DNA of 64,000 nucleotides from Callipepla californica brunnescens (lineage: Eukaryota > Chordata > Aves > Galliformes > Odontophoridae), in the NCBI GenBank assembly GCA_023055505.1, contig JALIRH010000002.1:39503733-39567732 (forward strand). The letters run 5' to 3'. The position numbers and the translations under genes were made by a program. Of this stretch, positions 24,786-39,200 are shown piece after piece. Numbering within the stretch: position 1 is the stretch's first letter; every line of letters starts with the position of its first letter. The notes under the pieces were generated by a model. It made no database searches. It saw nothing but the letters and a program-made list of their open reading frames with translations, and was not told where the DNA came from.

Positions 24786-27700
24786 ATCATCATTTTTCAC
24801 TGTTACAAAAATCATTCTTCTAGTATCAATGCCTTCAGTCACACCAGACTTTCTATTTGCGAGCAATGGGAAGTCCATCTCAAGAACATAAACTGCTATC
24901 TTAGAGTCAGAATAACTGAGAGCACAAGGATGACTGATTTCAGATTCCTACAGTACAAATCAAGCAGTCCTTCTAGGCAGACTCCCATTCTAAACAAGGA
25001 GAGCTAATTAATCACTTTGCTTAGTTTTAACTCATTCACCATGAGTGTGATGAGTTAAAAGAACATCATGTTTTTATAAACCTTGGGGAAATCATTGGTT
25101 ATGCCTACAAGGCATTTTATGTGCTGCCAATGCCTCATTCTGCCCATACTTGGATTTTGCTGGAAGTAAGCAATCTCTGAATGAAAGCTAGGCAGATATA
25201 CTTGCAAATGATAGACCCAAACTAACAAGCATTGCTGAGAATCAGATTCTTTTTTTTTTTTGCTTTGAGCTAGCAAAACGTTGATATGATCAAGTAGCTT
25301 CCAGTAATGCTACAGCATTAGTGAACATAGTTTGTGTCTGCTTGGGGCTTGTGCTGACACACAGACTGGGGTATGAGAAAAGGAAAAAAAAATGTTGTGT
25401 TCATTACAAACAACAGACTTGGTGCCTGTGCTGTGGTCACCCATCAACAGTCAGTCTGTCTGCCACCAGTGAGGGTGCAGCACCAACTAGTCCTGCTGCT
25501 TTGTGTCTATGGGAGCACAATGATATAGGACAGCTTCTGGGGTCATGTCTCCATCTCTTGTCTGCTCCCAGGACAGTCCAACAGTGCCTCATGACTTCTT
25601 CAGATGCCATAGTTACAAAGCTAGCAACTGGCTATCAGCAGCTTTAATTTTCCCATACCAGCCATAGATTTGTTCCCTTCTTTTACACATACTGTAATTA
25701 AGGTGAAATGAATGCTCACTAATCCTGATTGGAATAGTGACCTATTATGTATTCCTAATTGCTACCCAGTCCTAACTGTCTCCTTGGAGTGTGTACCTGA
25801 TTAGATTGAGTTTTAATGGCAGGAACCAGAGCAACAGCCTGGTTCCTCAGTCCTTTGAGGACAGGGAAGAAAATAGTCCTCTAGTGTCAGAGGCGGTGGC
25901 TGTGTGAGACACCTGCAGGACAGCCAGGAGAGGTGGAGGGATCCTGCACCGTGCCTTCCCTTCTGCCTGGAAATCCCGTAAGTGTAACACCACATCAGAA
26001 CTGACAAAAAGAAAAAGTCACTCTGGAGTGTGAGACACCACATGTCACAAGTGTAACGTGAAACATATGTTCATGTTTTCCCTTTAAGACAGAGTATTTC
26101 ACATTTCGTTTTTATATATATACGTCAGATTACAGATGACTCTATTGTACCAAAATATTGGCAGCTGTTTTCCAACATGAAAGGCTGCCTTCCACATTCA
26201 GTGAACTCTTCTTGTTTCTGATTGCAAAACATTTGAGCAGCCTCTTGGATATTGATGTTCATTACCTGTTTGGTTTGTGTAACAGACACTCAAACAGCCC
26301 AATCAATGATATCAGCTCATATTGACTAGTTATTTCTACCCTGAAATAGGAATGTCAAGTTTCAATTGATTCACATTCACACACTGTGTAAACATAATTT
26401 AAAATTAACATGTACAAGATAGAGGAAATACTATTATTACCTTGTGAAGTAACCCAGGGGATGTATCAGAGCACAAAGCCACACTACTAGACAGAACCAG
26501 TCAATAAAATGTAAGGTGTAATTTGCTGCCTAAACATCCTATGAACTCCAGAGTCTCAGCAATAGTCTGTTCTTGTTCTAGCTGCAAAACAGGAGGACAG
26601 AGAGAGAGGGCACAAAACAGTTGAGGCTTCCCAGGAGGTGTCCACATCCATGGCCAAGAAGGTTGGATGGGAATCTCTCTAGTGTTGCTCTACCTCACTG
26701 AAAAAAGAGCCTCCCACTTGTCTTAAAGGACTGATTAGAAAGCAACTGAGGCACATGGAATTTTCCAACAGAGATAAAATGTGGTGGTGTAGTGTATTCC
26801 TATCTTGTCTAGCAGGAACAAGGCTCCTTAAACACTCCTAATGCCCACAACTCCAGTGCTGCCCAGTGACGTATGGCTCAGCCTTGGCAAGGTTTTGATG
26901 GTCTTGTCTTGATAACCAGGGCTCAACAAAGCACCCTCTCCCTCAGCACAAACAATAGCTACATGACCATTATTATGCCAGACTGAACAATAAAAACAAA
27001 CAGATCCTAAGTCAAAGAATGAAGAATTTGGCTTCTACACACACACAAAGAGAGATAAAAGGCTTCTTGACAAGTTCAGAGGTTCTGCAGCTCTCCAGCC
27101 TCATGAAGAGGTTTCACTGACACAACTGGAGATGGGAAGGACTGTATTTTATCCACCAGCACCCTGATGCTCTAAGATCTCTTTGCCCTACATTTTTATC
27201 TGTTGAGGGCTCCTCATCTAGTGTTTTCAAGGGAAAAATAATGAAGCTCAATGATGAGAAGAAAAAGATACCATAGAGCAGCTGTAGTATAATTGGCAGA
27301 AGGGCTAACAAATGACCTAATATTCTTCAAGCTTGGATTTATCCAGCTGCTCACTGTTCTGATTAAATAGGACTAATCCATCACATGAAAATTGCTTCGC
27401 TGAGTCAAGAAATAAACTTACCTGTTTCTTAATTTCTGTTTATTTATTTATTTTATTAGAAGATAAAGTTCCATTCCTACAAATCCAGTGTTTGTTCTGA
27501 ACTATTCACAGATAATTTTGTAAATTAAGACATAAACCTACTCCCATTGAGCTCTCTTATGAAGCTGATGTATCTGATCTTTATATAAGCTGGGAATTAC
27601 AACAAATCTCGAGACAAGCCACAAAATCTCCTGGACTTATATATCAATGAACATATTTCATACAAGCTGCATAATTTTATTTTCTATTATTTGACCTCCT

Positions 27701-30700
27701 GAGATAGGAAGCTACTGCAGTTAAAATTAGCATTTCATTGATCACAGTATATACATCAGTTGTTCCACTTCTGATAAATGTTTTCATTCCAAGATACATA
27801 AATCCAATTAAATTCTAATCAGTATGATCTTCTGAAGTAATTCAGTCCATCTCATCAAAAGTGGTACAAAAATAATATTAAAACCAACTGGAACTTTGGA
27901 AGAAATATTTTCTCCTATGCATTGCCTGTGTACTGGTGCTGTTGTCCCAGGTAGGGCAAAAAAGTTAGTCCTTCACACACAAAGAAAGAATAAATATCTT
28001 TATAGGACTACTATGTTCAATAAAATATTGTTCTTTGTGTAACCACAAAGCCCAGCCCCTGCTCCCCCAACTCCCAACTTGAAACACGGCCAAGAGCTCA
28101 CAGGTCCCCACACTTAATTTCTGTCCTCTGTATTGATTCAACTCGTCACTGTCCTGTCCTTAAATTCTGTCTGTCAGATGAGCTCTCTTTTCCCCTAATA
28201 GCTCTCTCTATGTGACCACACCAGCCACAGACTACAATATTTTCTTCTTCTTTCATCATAGTAATAGAACGTTTTTTATATCATCTTAATCGTTGCATTA
28301 GCATTTGTCAGACCAAGGAGGGTAATGATTTGAAGTCCTGAATTGACTATGCTGCTATGAAAAAAACTAAGATAGTACCTGACATTATGGTACAGTATGT
28401 TATGGACCATTGGCTTATGTCCCTGTGCTTCAGCCAGCATTATGTATCTCATATTAGTAAACAGCATTTGAGAAGTACACAAGTTTCCACTTAGAAGATC
28501 TACTTGCTGTGAATCCAGTTAATGAGCAGAACCTTCCTTTTCTAGTGACATTTGTAAAAGTCTCCTTCCAACCCTATGTGTCTTTTTGTACTGAAATACA
28601 TGGGAAGTGTTTCCTATAAAGTCATTCAGGACCTTAACATACATACAGACAAACAAAGAATCTTCACTGTGGCAATATTTCCTTCCCACCATTTCTCAAA
28701 TGGTCTCCACCACTTACATATTTCTCTTCTGTTCCATATGGACAAAAGTATGTTTCAGCATCTTAGTCCCTGTCAGCTAGCTTCAGCTCTGGGGCAGCTT
28801 CATTACTGGAACCAGGACAGAAAATGAAAATACCAAAAGGTACTTTGGATGGAACTGGTAGAAAGGACCCTCAAAAGAAAAAAAGAAAAAAAAAGCAAGC
28901 AACAAAACAAAGACTGAAATGGTTGTGACCTAAATTTCAAGAAGTCTGTCATTCATTTCCAATAAACGATGTGGTTTAGCTACTAATGAAATGAAACAGC
29001 AGAGTTGTAACATGACTGATGTTTCACCAGATAGCAATATCAGAAATAGTTTACAAGATCTTACTGGACAGATAAAATATCAGATTTTGGTGGAATGCTG
29101 CTTGTTGGATCTGAGAGAGCAGCTTTTCTAGGGTGTATATCTCAAAATTAGGAGAATTCACTGTTTTTTCTCGCTTGAAATCAATAATCTTGGAATTACT
29201 ACACACAGTGTGTAAGTATACAAACAATTTAAAAAAATATCAAAGGAAAGAATCCCAACATGTTTATATCTATTTACATTTTTGCAATCTATTTATATTT
29301 TTGCAATTAACTGACAATGTGAGTTGTGGATAAAAAATAATCTGTAACCTTTCTTGATATGTTTTCCCATCTGTTCAAAAAAGAAGACAAAATAAAAAGA
29401 AAAAAAAAAGAACACGAGAGTATTAACAAAATGATGGTATGTATGCTGAGTGTAAGAGAACATGATTACTGCAACAGCTGTGTATCGATGTGGTCTTTTA
29501 GTAAGAAACTGAGACTTGAGCAATTAAGTGGCTTGCCTTGAGGACCAGCCACCAGCCAGCAGAGCATTTCAGCATTTCTGCCGTGTGCTCCTTAACACTA
29601 TCAGACATCTGTGGGCCCCTTGGGACTGGGCTGCCTTGTAGAACGAGGAAGACAGCAGCAGCTCCAGGGAGCAGGTTTCTGCTGGGTAAAGAGGAGTTTG
29701 TTGGTGCTAAAATTGCCGGTAAAAGAATCAGCTCTCTGCTAAGATCGCTCCTGACTGCCCATTTTCACCTCAAAGCTTACACGCAAACTGTGCTCTGTAT
29801 TAAGGTTCTGAAAAGTTGATCTAAGAAGAAATGTTGAGGCTTTCGCCTGTCATAAGAAACAGGTTTGTAAAATTGTGGTCGCAAAGTCTTGGTTGAGTGA
29901 CGTAATAAAAACAGATGTACCCAGACGTTTTAGTAAATGGATCTGAATTTGCCATCTTAGATTACTGAGTACTGCAATCAAGTGCCAAACAGACCTTAAT
30001 ACTTACTTACATTTTAGTAATTTCCTGGTTTCAATAAATCCAACGTAACAAAACTGACAGACACTCTTTTACCTACTCAAGTGATTCATGATGGGCCTTA
30101 AACTGCAATGCTGCAATGAGATAGGCCATCTGTGCTGGGGTTTGTTTTTCACAAAAGAAAAATGAAAGAAAGAACTAACTGACCACTGAGTGGTGACAGC
30201 ACACAATTTGCCCAGTGCAAATTGAGGAGCTGCTGCATTTACTTAGAGGTAAGACAGTTACTGGTACCATTAGTACCAACATTACAGTTGGTTTTTGTTG
30301 TTTTTTTTTTATTCACTATCTATTTAGTTATTTTACAACTGCAGAAAAGAAAGAAAAATAAATCAAAGAAATCATTGGAATTTAAAGTAGAAACAGATTT
30401 TTTTTTTGTCTCCATTAAAATTTATGTTAATTGGCATGCATTTTTAATGATAACATTAGCAGTGAATAATAAGAAGTCAGCAGGATCTACACATGGATAA
30501 ATAACAACACACTAATGATAATTACATAAACCTTCTGTGTAGAAACATGTGGGTCAGGAATTGAATTTGCACTGTTAAATTAAATCATCTATCAGGTTCC
30601 CACACAATCAGTAACAAATGTCACTGACTGGATTCTTTTCTCCAGTCCAGAATGTTCCTGTAGTTCTGTTAGTTATTACCTGACAGAAGGTTATGTTTCA

Positions 30701-30742
30701 AGGACAAATCTTGACACCAAATGGTACTCATTACCTAATGAT
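24786..30742. other. Intergenic, nothing recognised
   Basis: About 6 kb of AT-rich DNA. There is a perfect 11-bp inverted repeat at 25025-25060 and short A/T runs. No open frame has recognisable coding character; the 108-codon frame at 25321-25647 and the 93-codon frame at 29538-29819 have no identifiable family. Conserved noncoding elements could be present but cannot be judged from one sequence. Confidence 0.45.
25025..25060. repeat. Perfect 11-bp inverted repeat
   Basis: ttttaactcat (25025-25035) and atgagttaaaa (25050-25060) are exact reverse complements separated by 14 nt. Function unknown. Confidence 0.75.
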
Positions 30743-30958
30743 TCAAGTTGGATACTAGGAAAAATTTCTTCTCCAAAAGAGTGTGGAGGCATTGGAACAG
30801 GCTGCCCAGGGAGGTGGTGGAGTCACTGTCCCTGGAGGTGTTCAGTAAAAATGGAGATGTGTCACTGAAGTCCATGGTTAATGGACACAGTGGGGATGAT
30901 GGTTGGACTAGGGGATCTTAAGTGGTCTTTTCCAATCTTAATCATTCTGTGATTCTAC
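30743..30958 (+). mobile_element. CR1 LINE 3'-end fragment (plus sense)
   Basis: Plus-sense CR1: ggatactaggaaaaatttct, cattggaacaggctgcccag, tccctggaggtgttcagtaa, and the terminus aatcattctgtgattctaca. It is 5'-truncated and has no coding capacity. Confidence 0.93.
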
Positions 30959-31299
30959 AATACTCAGTGAGAGTGTTGATTGCACTCAGGTTTCCAAAAA
31001 GAGCTTATTTCAAAAACTTAGAATATGTTATTTCTAATTTACAGATAGGTATTCAGAAAGTCAACTGCTTTTCTGATAAAAATATTCTATTTAAATACAT
31101 GTGTTTACGGTCGTGTACTGGCATATCATACAGAAAAGGGAATTTAGTTTTAAGTGGAGGCCTTTATCAGTGAATATTTAAAGGCTGAGGGGAGAGTTTC
31201 TGAATTAGTACATTATTGAAATCAGGCCAGATAGGGAATGTTTGAAGTCAATGGAAATGTTATTTTCAGAGAAAATAAGCATTTTTATTTTATTTATGC

Positions 31300-31328
31300 A
31301 TGTGTGTGTGTATGTATGTATTTATTTA
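31300..31328. repeat. Compound TG/TGTA/TTTA microsatellite
   Basis: A short tgtgtgtgtg run grades into tgtatgtatgta and then tttatttatg. Confidence 0.8.
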
Positions 31329-32146
31329 TGGTAGTTGGATTGCTTGCTTGTCATTAATGAACAAGCTGACAAAGTAGCTGGGAATAAACCTCCTAGAATC
31401 CTAAGAGCTTAATGTTTCCAAACAGGAATTTATTCTTTGAAATGAGCATAATTCACCGCATGTGGGGAGCTGAGGGCTGTACAGTATCCCGCATGGGAGA
31501 AGGCAATGAGGTGCCCTGGGCAGTTGGGTCCACCCTGCACTGAAACTGGAAAATATTTGAGCATCCCTTTGCCCACCAAAACTTCAATACTGAAGGAGAA
31601 CATGATGCCTCTGTTAAAACACATGTGACAAATAAGAGCAGCCAGAAGGAGCAGGAGACACTGAGGGAAGATGTTCTGAGTGAGGGGCATGGAGGAGCCA
31701 CAGGGAAGCAGACATTGCTGGGGCATGGCAGTGACTTATCGGCACACTTGAGGGACTGCAGCCATGAGCAAACCTCATTGGTTCAAGAAGAAAAAAGAGC
31801 AGTTAGAATGGAGAAGTAGAAATAAACCATAGAAACCATTAGCACAGGACTTCAATCTCCCTAGCTCCCAATTGAGCCACAGAATAAATTGAAATGGACT
31901 CCCTGAGTGTAATCCAAAGGAATAAAGGTAATTTTCAATGAAGATGAGGAGACTGGAGATCTTTGCTATAAGGAAAGAGGAAGGAAAGTTGGTTACTTAA
32001 GTGTTGATTTTCTTATCTATATTCCTTTCCCACCAATACCTGAATCGGAAGAAGGTGTAAATTGGCAGTATAATGAACGAAGGAAAAGATCCCTCAGTCA
32101 AGGCTGCTTTCCATTACAATTGTACAGTTGAAATAAAAAAGGTCTA

Positions 32147-32174
32147 GTGAATTAGTCAGATATGACTAATTCAC
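32147..32174. repeat. Perfect 28-bp palindrome (12-bp arms)
   Basis: gtgaattagtca (32147-32158) and tgactaattcac (32163-32174) are exact reverse complements with a 4-nt spacer (gata). Each arm contains a TGACTAA-like half-site. It may be a cruciform-prone site or a dyad protein-binding site, or chance. Confidence 0.85.
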
Positions 32175-34940
32175 AGTGATGGAGAATCCACCAAAATTCC
32201 TGACACTTCAGGAGCTCTTCATCATTATCAATTTCCTGACACTGTTAAAAATACAATTAAATTTTTTCAATTTAGCTTCCAACCACTAGATTTTGTTACA
32301 CCATCATCAGATAGCATAAGCAATGTGTGTACAAGTCACTTATTTTGCCACATTCTATTTCAGATACCCCGAGCTTTCAGAGTCTTTTATTTTCATGTTT
32401 TCTAGTTTTTAAATAATTCTACAGTTATGTGGTAATTTCTCACCAAGTTTTCGCAGCTATTCATTAGTTATGGGAACCAGACTCAGTGGGTTTAAGCAGC
32501 AGATGCACAAAAGACAAAGAAAGACACAGTACAACCTCTAAATTCCAGTTTAAATCTAAACAAGACTGATTATTGCCAATTAAAGAGGCACTAATTTGTT
32601 AAATTCAGTCTACTACATTTGATGATTATATATGGAAGAATAATACATTCTTAACTTTGTTTTTGTGCTTGCAAATTTTACCTTGTACCAATATATAGTT
32701 AACTGACATACTGGTATTCAGTGTTCATGGAGAAAAAGAAAACACTCTTCTACATTGTGGGTACACAAACAGTGGCGAAACTGTGATGCTCATGACAGTC
32801 GAGTTATATTTTTGAGAGTACAGTGTGATTCTCAGTAAGAATAAAAATGTGCAGGGTTAATTATGTTCAAAGTGCAATATGCAATTAAAGTTAAATAATG
32901 GGGAAATGTAGTCAGACAAATATTTCAAAGAAAATGTGAAGAATTAGCATTTTCCTCCCAGAATAATCCATCCACTTTTATTTCCTATTAAACTAGCTAT
33001 TTCAAGTATGTCTAGATAATGAATATCACAAAAAGAAAAGCAGAAAATCTAATAATCTACGAAAACACCTCTCAGACTTCAGATAATTCTTGACAAGGTC
33101 AGAATTCCATAAGAGTTACTTCTGATTTTGAGAAGTTATTTTTGTCCTGAAATCTTAATTCCAAGTGTCTTGGTAAATTTGAGAAGATCCAGTTAGATGG
33201 TTAGAGTGGATTAGAGAAAAACAGGTGGTTAACAAAAATAAAAGATTGCTTTGCATTTTTACACCTCCATTAAAATAACTTCCTTGAGTCTAGATGCCTC
33301 TCCCATAACAACGAGAAGGAATTAAACAGAGCAAGAAGCATCCAGGACCTTTGCCAGCACTTACACATGGTCATGTCTACTATTAAAATATTGCAGTATC
33401 CTCCGCAGAGGTTGTGGCCCATGGCAAGAAACACCATTTCAGGCAATTCCCGTGGATGGTTCTCCAGTCAGAGCAGTCCAAGCCTAATTCCCTGGCAGCA
33501 CGCATACAGGCATCCAGTTTTGGAGCTAGGAGACATGTGCTGGCCTGTTCCAGTTAGCCTCAGAGCTCACATGCATTCCCAAACACAGTTGATTTTCTAG
33601 CTTAGATAGAAGCCAGTGTGGCTTGCTGGATATCAAGACATATTGGGCAAGGTCTGCCAATCTACTGAGATAATGTTTTAGAGCAGAAAAAGAGGACTTG
33701 TAGATATACTCTGTAACTAGGATGTAACTTACCCACACAACATACCAAATGCATATATAATTAAAGAACAATAGCAAATAGCAGCACCCATGTACTGTGC
33801 TACAGTTTATGAACCCTTGTACTGTGTATCAGAGATGCATTCCCTGTTACTTCAGTGTGAATGCTGAGAATCAATACAGTTTTTCGTGGGAGGATGAAAA
33901 TACTGTATGCAAATCACTTTGTAGGCATAAGCTAGCAGACAACTAAATAACAATGATTTAAAAATATAAGAAAAGGTTGTAATGTAAAATCAAATACAGT
34001 ATTAACAAAACCCTATAATTTAGCATAATGAACCTACTTCTCTATGCTATTGATCTTCAGCGTAAGAAAATCTACATCTCTGAATCCCATGTTTCTAATA
34101 ATGACATCATGTACCGACCAGCAGAAGGGATTTTGTTTTGTTTCTGTGGCACAGACACAGTTTGCTTTTCTAAATGTGTGATTTGTATTTGTTTCCTCTG
34201 CAGATGTGCATTTGCCAAAGTTCTAACCTGTTTTGCTTTGCAGAATGATAGAATTTGTTTTCTACAACAGCTGCTTCTTGGCAAAATGAGAGACAGCATT
34301 TCAGCACTGGCCTGGTATTAGCAGTCGCAGCATTTGTTTTGCTGCACTTTGGCGGGATGTTCAATTCTGGGGTCCTTCTGCATTTGCATTTCAGCTCCAG
34401 ATGAGTCCCAATCTACTCTAAGCAAAAAACCAAAATGTAGCTATCTCCATTTAGTTCTACTTTTTTTTTCTTTGAATATTGTTTTGAACACTGCATGTCC
34501 CAAACGACCAGTACATACACTTGCAATGCTTTTATATGAAGTGGCCCCAAATGATATATTAACATAAAAGGGGGTAACCTGTTGCTTCTAGAGAAGGGAC
34601 ATTGCTCTTTAAGCAAATAAAATGCACATAACATTGATCTAAAATCCTACAGTTGTCCTCAGGTACACTTTGACACTTTCAAACACTGAGACAAATACCT
34701 ACAAGATTTTTAGCCACAGCAAATCAAGTGAAGAGTATTAAATTCTGCAAAATACATCAACGTCAAGAGGGACGTTGAGGTAGCACAAAAAGGTAGTAAA
34801 TCAGCTTTCAGTAGGTTAGAGAATATCTGTCTGGGCTGCATATTTTAAAAAGATGTGGGCATAATGGATTTCACCAGAGGTATTTGGAGGTATATGGTCA
34901 CAGGTCTATGAGGAGCCATCATCCAGAACTCACAGAAATG

Positions 34941-35003
34941 CATAGAAGACTGGGAAGGAAAAGCATAACCACATAGAAGACTGGGAAGGAAAAGCATAAC
35001 CAC
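34941..35003. repeat. 31-bp tandem duplication
   Basis: The unit containing agaagactgggaaggaaaag followed by cataaccac occurs at 34944 and again at 34975, with no mismatch over the repeated unit. Two copies only; it appears recent given perfect identity in otherwise diverged DNA. Confidence 0.85.
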
Positions 35004-35224
35004 CTAGATTTCTAAAGAGAGAAATGAAGGTGTGGAGGGAATCAGAGTAATCAGCTTGATTTTGTTCTCTGGAAAAATGCTAGTAAAAATTACCATTAAT
35101 AATTGATAAGCATCCCCAGAGATAAAAACAGCAACAGTAAATATGAATTCAATAACCCGTGACAAACCAGTCCAGCTTCCTTCGATGACAGGGAGCAGGA
35201 ATGCAGACTGAGAAGCAGCAGATG

Positions 35225-36275
35225 TCACATGTCAATTTCAGTAAAGCTTTTAGCACTACATCCAGGTCATCTTCATAAGTAATCTGGTCCACACAAGGCT
35301 GTTAGTTAATCAAAAATGGGTGGAAAATCACCCTCACCAAGTCCTAATGGCAACCACACTGGAGTCAGTTTTGGTGTGGCTCCAGTTCCTTCCAGCATTT
35401 TCCTTAATATGGTGGATGATAGAGCAGTGAGTTCCCAGCAGGAGGATGGGCGTCGTGACCTCCTGATGTCCCTTCCAACATGAATTGTCCTATGCTACTA
35501 TACTCCTTCTGCCTTTGCAGATGATACGTACCCAGGTAGTTTGTTGCTGGATAAGATTAAACTTTAAGATTATCTGTATAATTTCAAGTTATAATTTCAA
35601 GTTGGTTGTTCAAATATATGGTGGGGAAAATGTAAGTAGAAGCAGCTTTACTGGGAAGGATGCAGGAGTTATTGGGACCAACCCGGGTCTCTGTCAACCA
35701 GGCTGTGGACAAACCAAGCACACTGATCTGGGACACTGAGCATAATTTTAGCCTACATTTTAGCATGCAAAATGCTCCTACCACTCTGCTCAGCTTTGAC
35801 TGAGATAAGGTATTCACTCTTGGGAACTGAACAGCAAAGAGGATTTGAAATAACTGGAGAGAGTCCACAGAAGATGAATGAAAAAGATAAAAGGTTGGAA
35901 AACATGACCTATAAAGAAAGGCTGAATATTAGGGTTGTTTAGCTTAAACAATGGAAAACTGAAAGAGGCAAATTAACAGCCTAACTATCTAATTGACAGC
36001 TGCAAAATGTAAAGGAAAAAGTTATTTTCAGTGTCTGTGAAGCAAAGATAAGGCTGAAGGTACTTAAACTGCAGCAAGGAAGATTTGGGTTAAACATTAG
36101 GATAAGCTTTCTAATTGTAAGAACAATGAAGCACTGGAACAAACTGTCTCTGTGACCAAGGCCCTTAGGAGTGAGCTGGGGACACCGCAGCCAGCAATCA
36201 TTTCAGCTTGTTGTAGGACAGAAGGGACAAGCTGGCCTTTAGATTTCTGGCAACTGTGCTTTTGTGATTCTGTAA
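35225..36275 (+). mobile_element. Ancient CR1 LINE remnant (plus sense)
   Basis: Strongly diverged CR1-like blocks occur in the right order: an internal reverse-transcriptase region (cattttccttaatatggtgg, then tttgcagatgatacgtaccc, the FADDT-type motif), later gagagagtccacagaagatg, agcactggaacaaactgtct, and an ending near gtgattctgtaat. No frame survives. Boundaries are approximate and several fragments may be merged here. Confidence 0.6.
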
Positions 36276-39200
36276 TACACAAATAAAATCAGCCTTCTTT
36301 TTGTAGTGTCAGAAACACACAAATATTTGATCCTTATTCAAATATTCTTCATGTCCCAGTTCCCAGTACATTACTCTCCTTTGGTAGATTTTAGATATGA
36401 TCAGCTTTTTCACCATGTCACCTCAGCAGCAATCTTTGGATGCCAGAGAGAACAGCCCGTTGTGGTTGATGCCTCACACAACTCTCTCTCACCATTCCTC
36501 CAAGGGGTCATTTTATTTTCCACCTAAGTCTCTATAAATCCTTCAAATTAAATATTCAGGTATCACTGGCACTGCTGTACAGATCAGTCTTCTTTACCAT
36601 CACCTGCACACTTCATAAAGATCTTCATATTACTTCTCTGAAAATTTAGAATGAGGAAGGTCTGTATCTCAAGCTCAGTAATACTCGATAAAGTCCCTTG
36701 AATCATGGGGCTATCTTCATTGTCCTTTCATTTAATTTTAAAGGGATATAAAAGGCAAATTCATATATTCTACCCTCCCCCTCCCCCCCCCAGGTTTCAC
36801 TGTGTTCTAGGTAATACAAAATACTAAACAGGAAAAATATGTGACAGTGAATGTATTTCCAGATTACTTTTTGAACTGTCTTACACAACAAAGATCATAA
36901 ATCTGACTTATCCAGCAGTGCTAGGGACTTTTGGAAACAAAGAACTCAAGTGAGACCCTGAGATTCCTGGTATAGGAAACTAAAACAAAGATACTTGAGC
37001 ATGCAGTAACTTCTTAATTTTCTAACCAGAAACTCTATAAAATTCCATCAGCCATTATTAAGAACTTTTTTATAATGTCAGGTTTCATAATATCAGCTGG
37101 TTGTGCATCTGCTTTTCCTTAAATATGTAAATTCCTCTCTCAACTCAGAGCTACAAAAGATGTCCTCAATATTCACAATCCTGCACAGATGTTGAAACTT
37201 TAAAACAACGGCGATGATCACTTCCAAAAGCATCACTAAATTTCTTTCACTAGCTGTATGCTGGCTGCCTCCTTACCTGCACTTATTCTCAGCAGCAGAC
37301 TATCTTGGTTGGCTGTGCTCTCCTGCTGCTCTGAAGACATTGTTTGGACTTGCTGCTCACGGACATCAAGAAACAGGAAGCTTGGGCTGATTCCTCTCAG
37401 CAACCTAAAGGAAGGCAAGGAACATGTATTAGAATTATTGCATTCTTGCTGGCAATTTTTAACTTTATTCTATTCCTCAAGGACTCTGCACTACGCACTA
37501 GTAAACAAGAGGATGATACATACAGTTCTCTTCATCATCCACCAGATCTGTTCCTTGAAAAGCCAGAAAGGAACCCATTTGTTGCAAAGATTCTGCATGA
37601 TGGACACTGGGCTGAGAGCTCATTAGAAAGGGGCATGAAAAGTGATTTGCAGGGTGAATCTGAGCCACTCTGAAAGACTCAGAAATAAATATCTGTTTAT
37701 AGCAAAGCCAAATATTTGCTTGATAGAATATCTCCTTTACATAAAGGCGGACATTTCTTTACTCAAAACAGCAAGCTTTCATTTTAAGTAAGTTATTCAG
37801 TCAATTCAGCTTGTTTTCAAAAGTGGTTTTTGTTCTGTGTGGGTCCCCAAACTGTCCTCTCTGCCATTGGTACATGCACAGGATGCTCAGAGGCACTAGA
37901 AGAGACACAGTAATAAGAACTATGAAGGTTGACCTAAGCTTCGAGTGCCCATGACTAACAACACAGGCTTTGGAAAAGGTGACTTGTACATCAAAATTTA
38001 TCCAGGATGCCACTAGTTTCCCAAAAGCATGTTCCAGGCATTTTTCCCCACAGATATGTGAAACACCTCCTGATTTCATCACTATTGGCGAACCAGCAGA
38101 CACCTCCCAGCAGCATGAAATTTGCCTGATAAAAGCTCAACAGCTGTCGTTTGACTGAGATGCGGCAAACTCCTCTCATCAGTGCCTGCTATATGTTTGG
38201 AGAGTACCAGGTGCCTAAATCAGTTCAGCAAGTGTTGCTTGATTTCTTCATCTTGTTCAGTTTCCTTAAAATCAGCCATATTAATAACACGCCCTGTCTC
38301 CACACACAGGTGTCAGTGCTTCCCAATGCCTATGACTCCAACCAGCTCCCTTATGGTGTAAAGCTGTCTCAAACACCTTTGGTGTTGTTCAGCCACGAGC
38401 TGTGATCTCACAAGGGCCAGGTCTGATAGCAGCACCCTCTCTGTACACCCAGCGGTGATAAAAACTTCCCAGCTGTTTGTGATGTTCCGTGATGCCCACA
38501 GTGCCTGGCTGTCTCTCTTAATCTCTGAGTGGCAAAGCAAAGAGCGGGAAAATAAACTACCCTGGCTCTGGCCTGGGGAAGAATTACTTCCAGTGTATCA
38601 GTACTCCGCTTCTATAAGCTGCAAAACTTGGACAGAGCTTGCAAAAGCAGGTGCCAAAGCTGCCACACACAGCAAAGGCTGATGTGAGCTTCAGGGTATC
38701 ACTTCTGCTGAGAGAAGTCCCAGGGGTGGGACAGGGAAAGAGGGAATGTTTGCACTACAGCTACAGCTCCACAATGAAGAAAGAGACAGAAAACCTATAT
38801 ATTCATGGCCACATTCCTGTGCTGAGGGACAGGAAAACCGGAGAAAGACACCTTATATTATTTTTATCTTTTCCTAAGAGCTACCAGCGAGCTTTCTCCT
38901 GATGCCATCTACTGGCTGAACTGATGTGGTCCGGCTGGGACGACCTAAGGAGAACCGAGCACCTGTACTGCAGAGGAACCACAGGGCTCAACCTGCTGTT
39001 GTTATTCATCAGGTCCTCAGCAAACACCACAGAAAACCCAAATACAGGTGTTTTAGGATTAAAGAAAATGTTCATAAATACCTGACAGATTTTAACAAGT
39101 AAAAAGAAGGAAAAGAACAAAAGTAAATATTTAACTATGGCGGACTTGAGAAGTTGATTTGTATTCATCTTGCTCAGATGAAAAAGTGTAAAAAGAAATT

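Larger units (their letters stand above)
30959..34940. other. Intergenic; palindrome and simple repeat
   Basis: Unique AT-rich sequence. A (tg)n/(tgta)n/(ttta)n compound microsatellite lies at about 31300-31328 and a perfect 28-bp palindrome at 32147-32174. Open frames (maximum 98 codons) have no recognised family. Confidence 0.5.
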
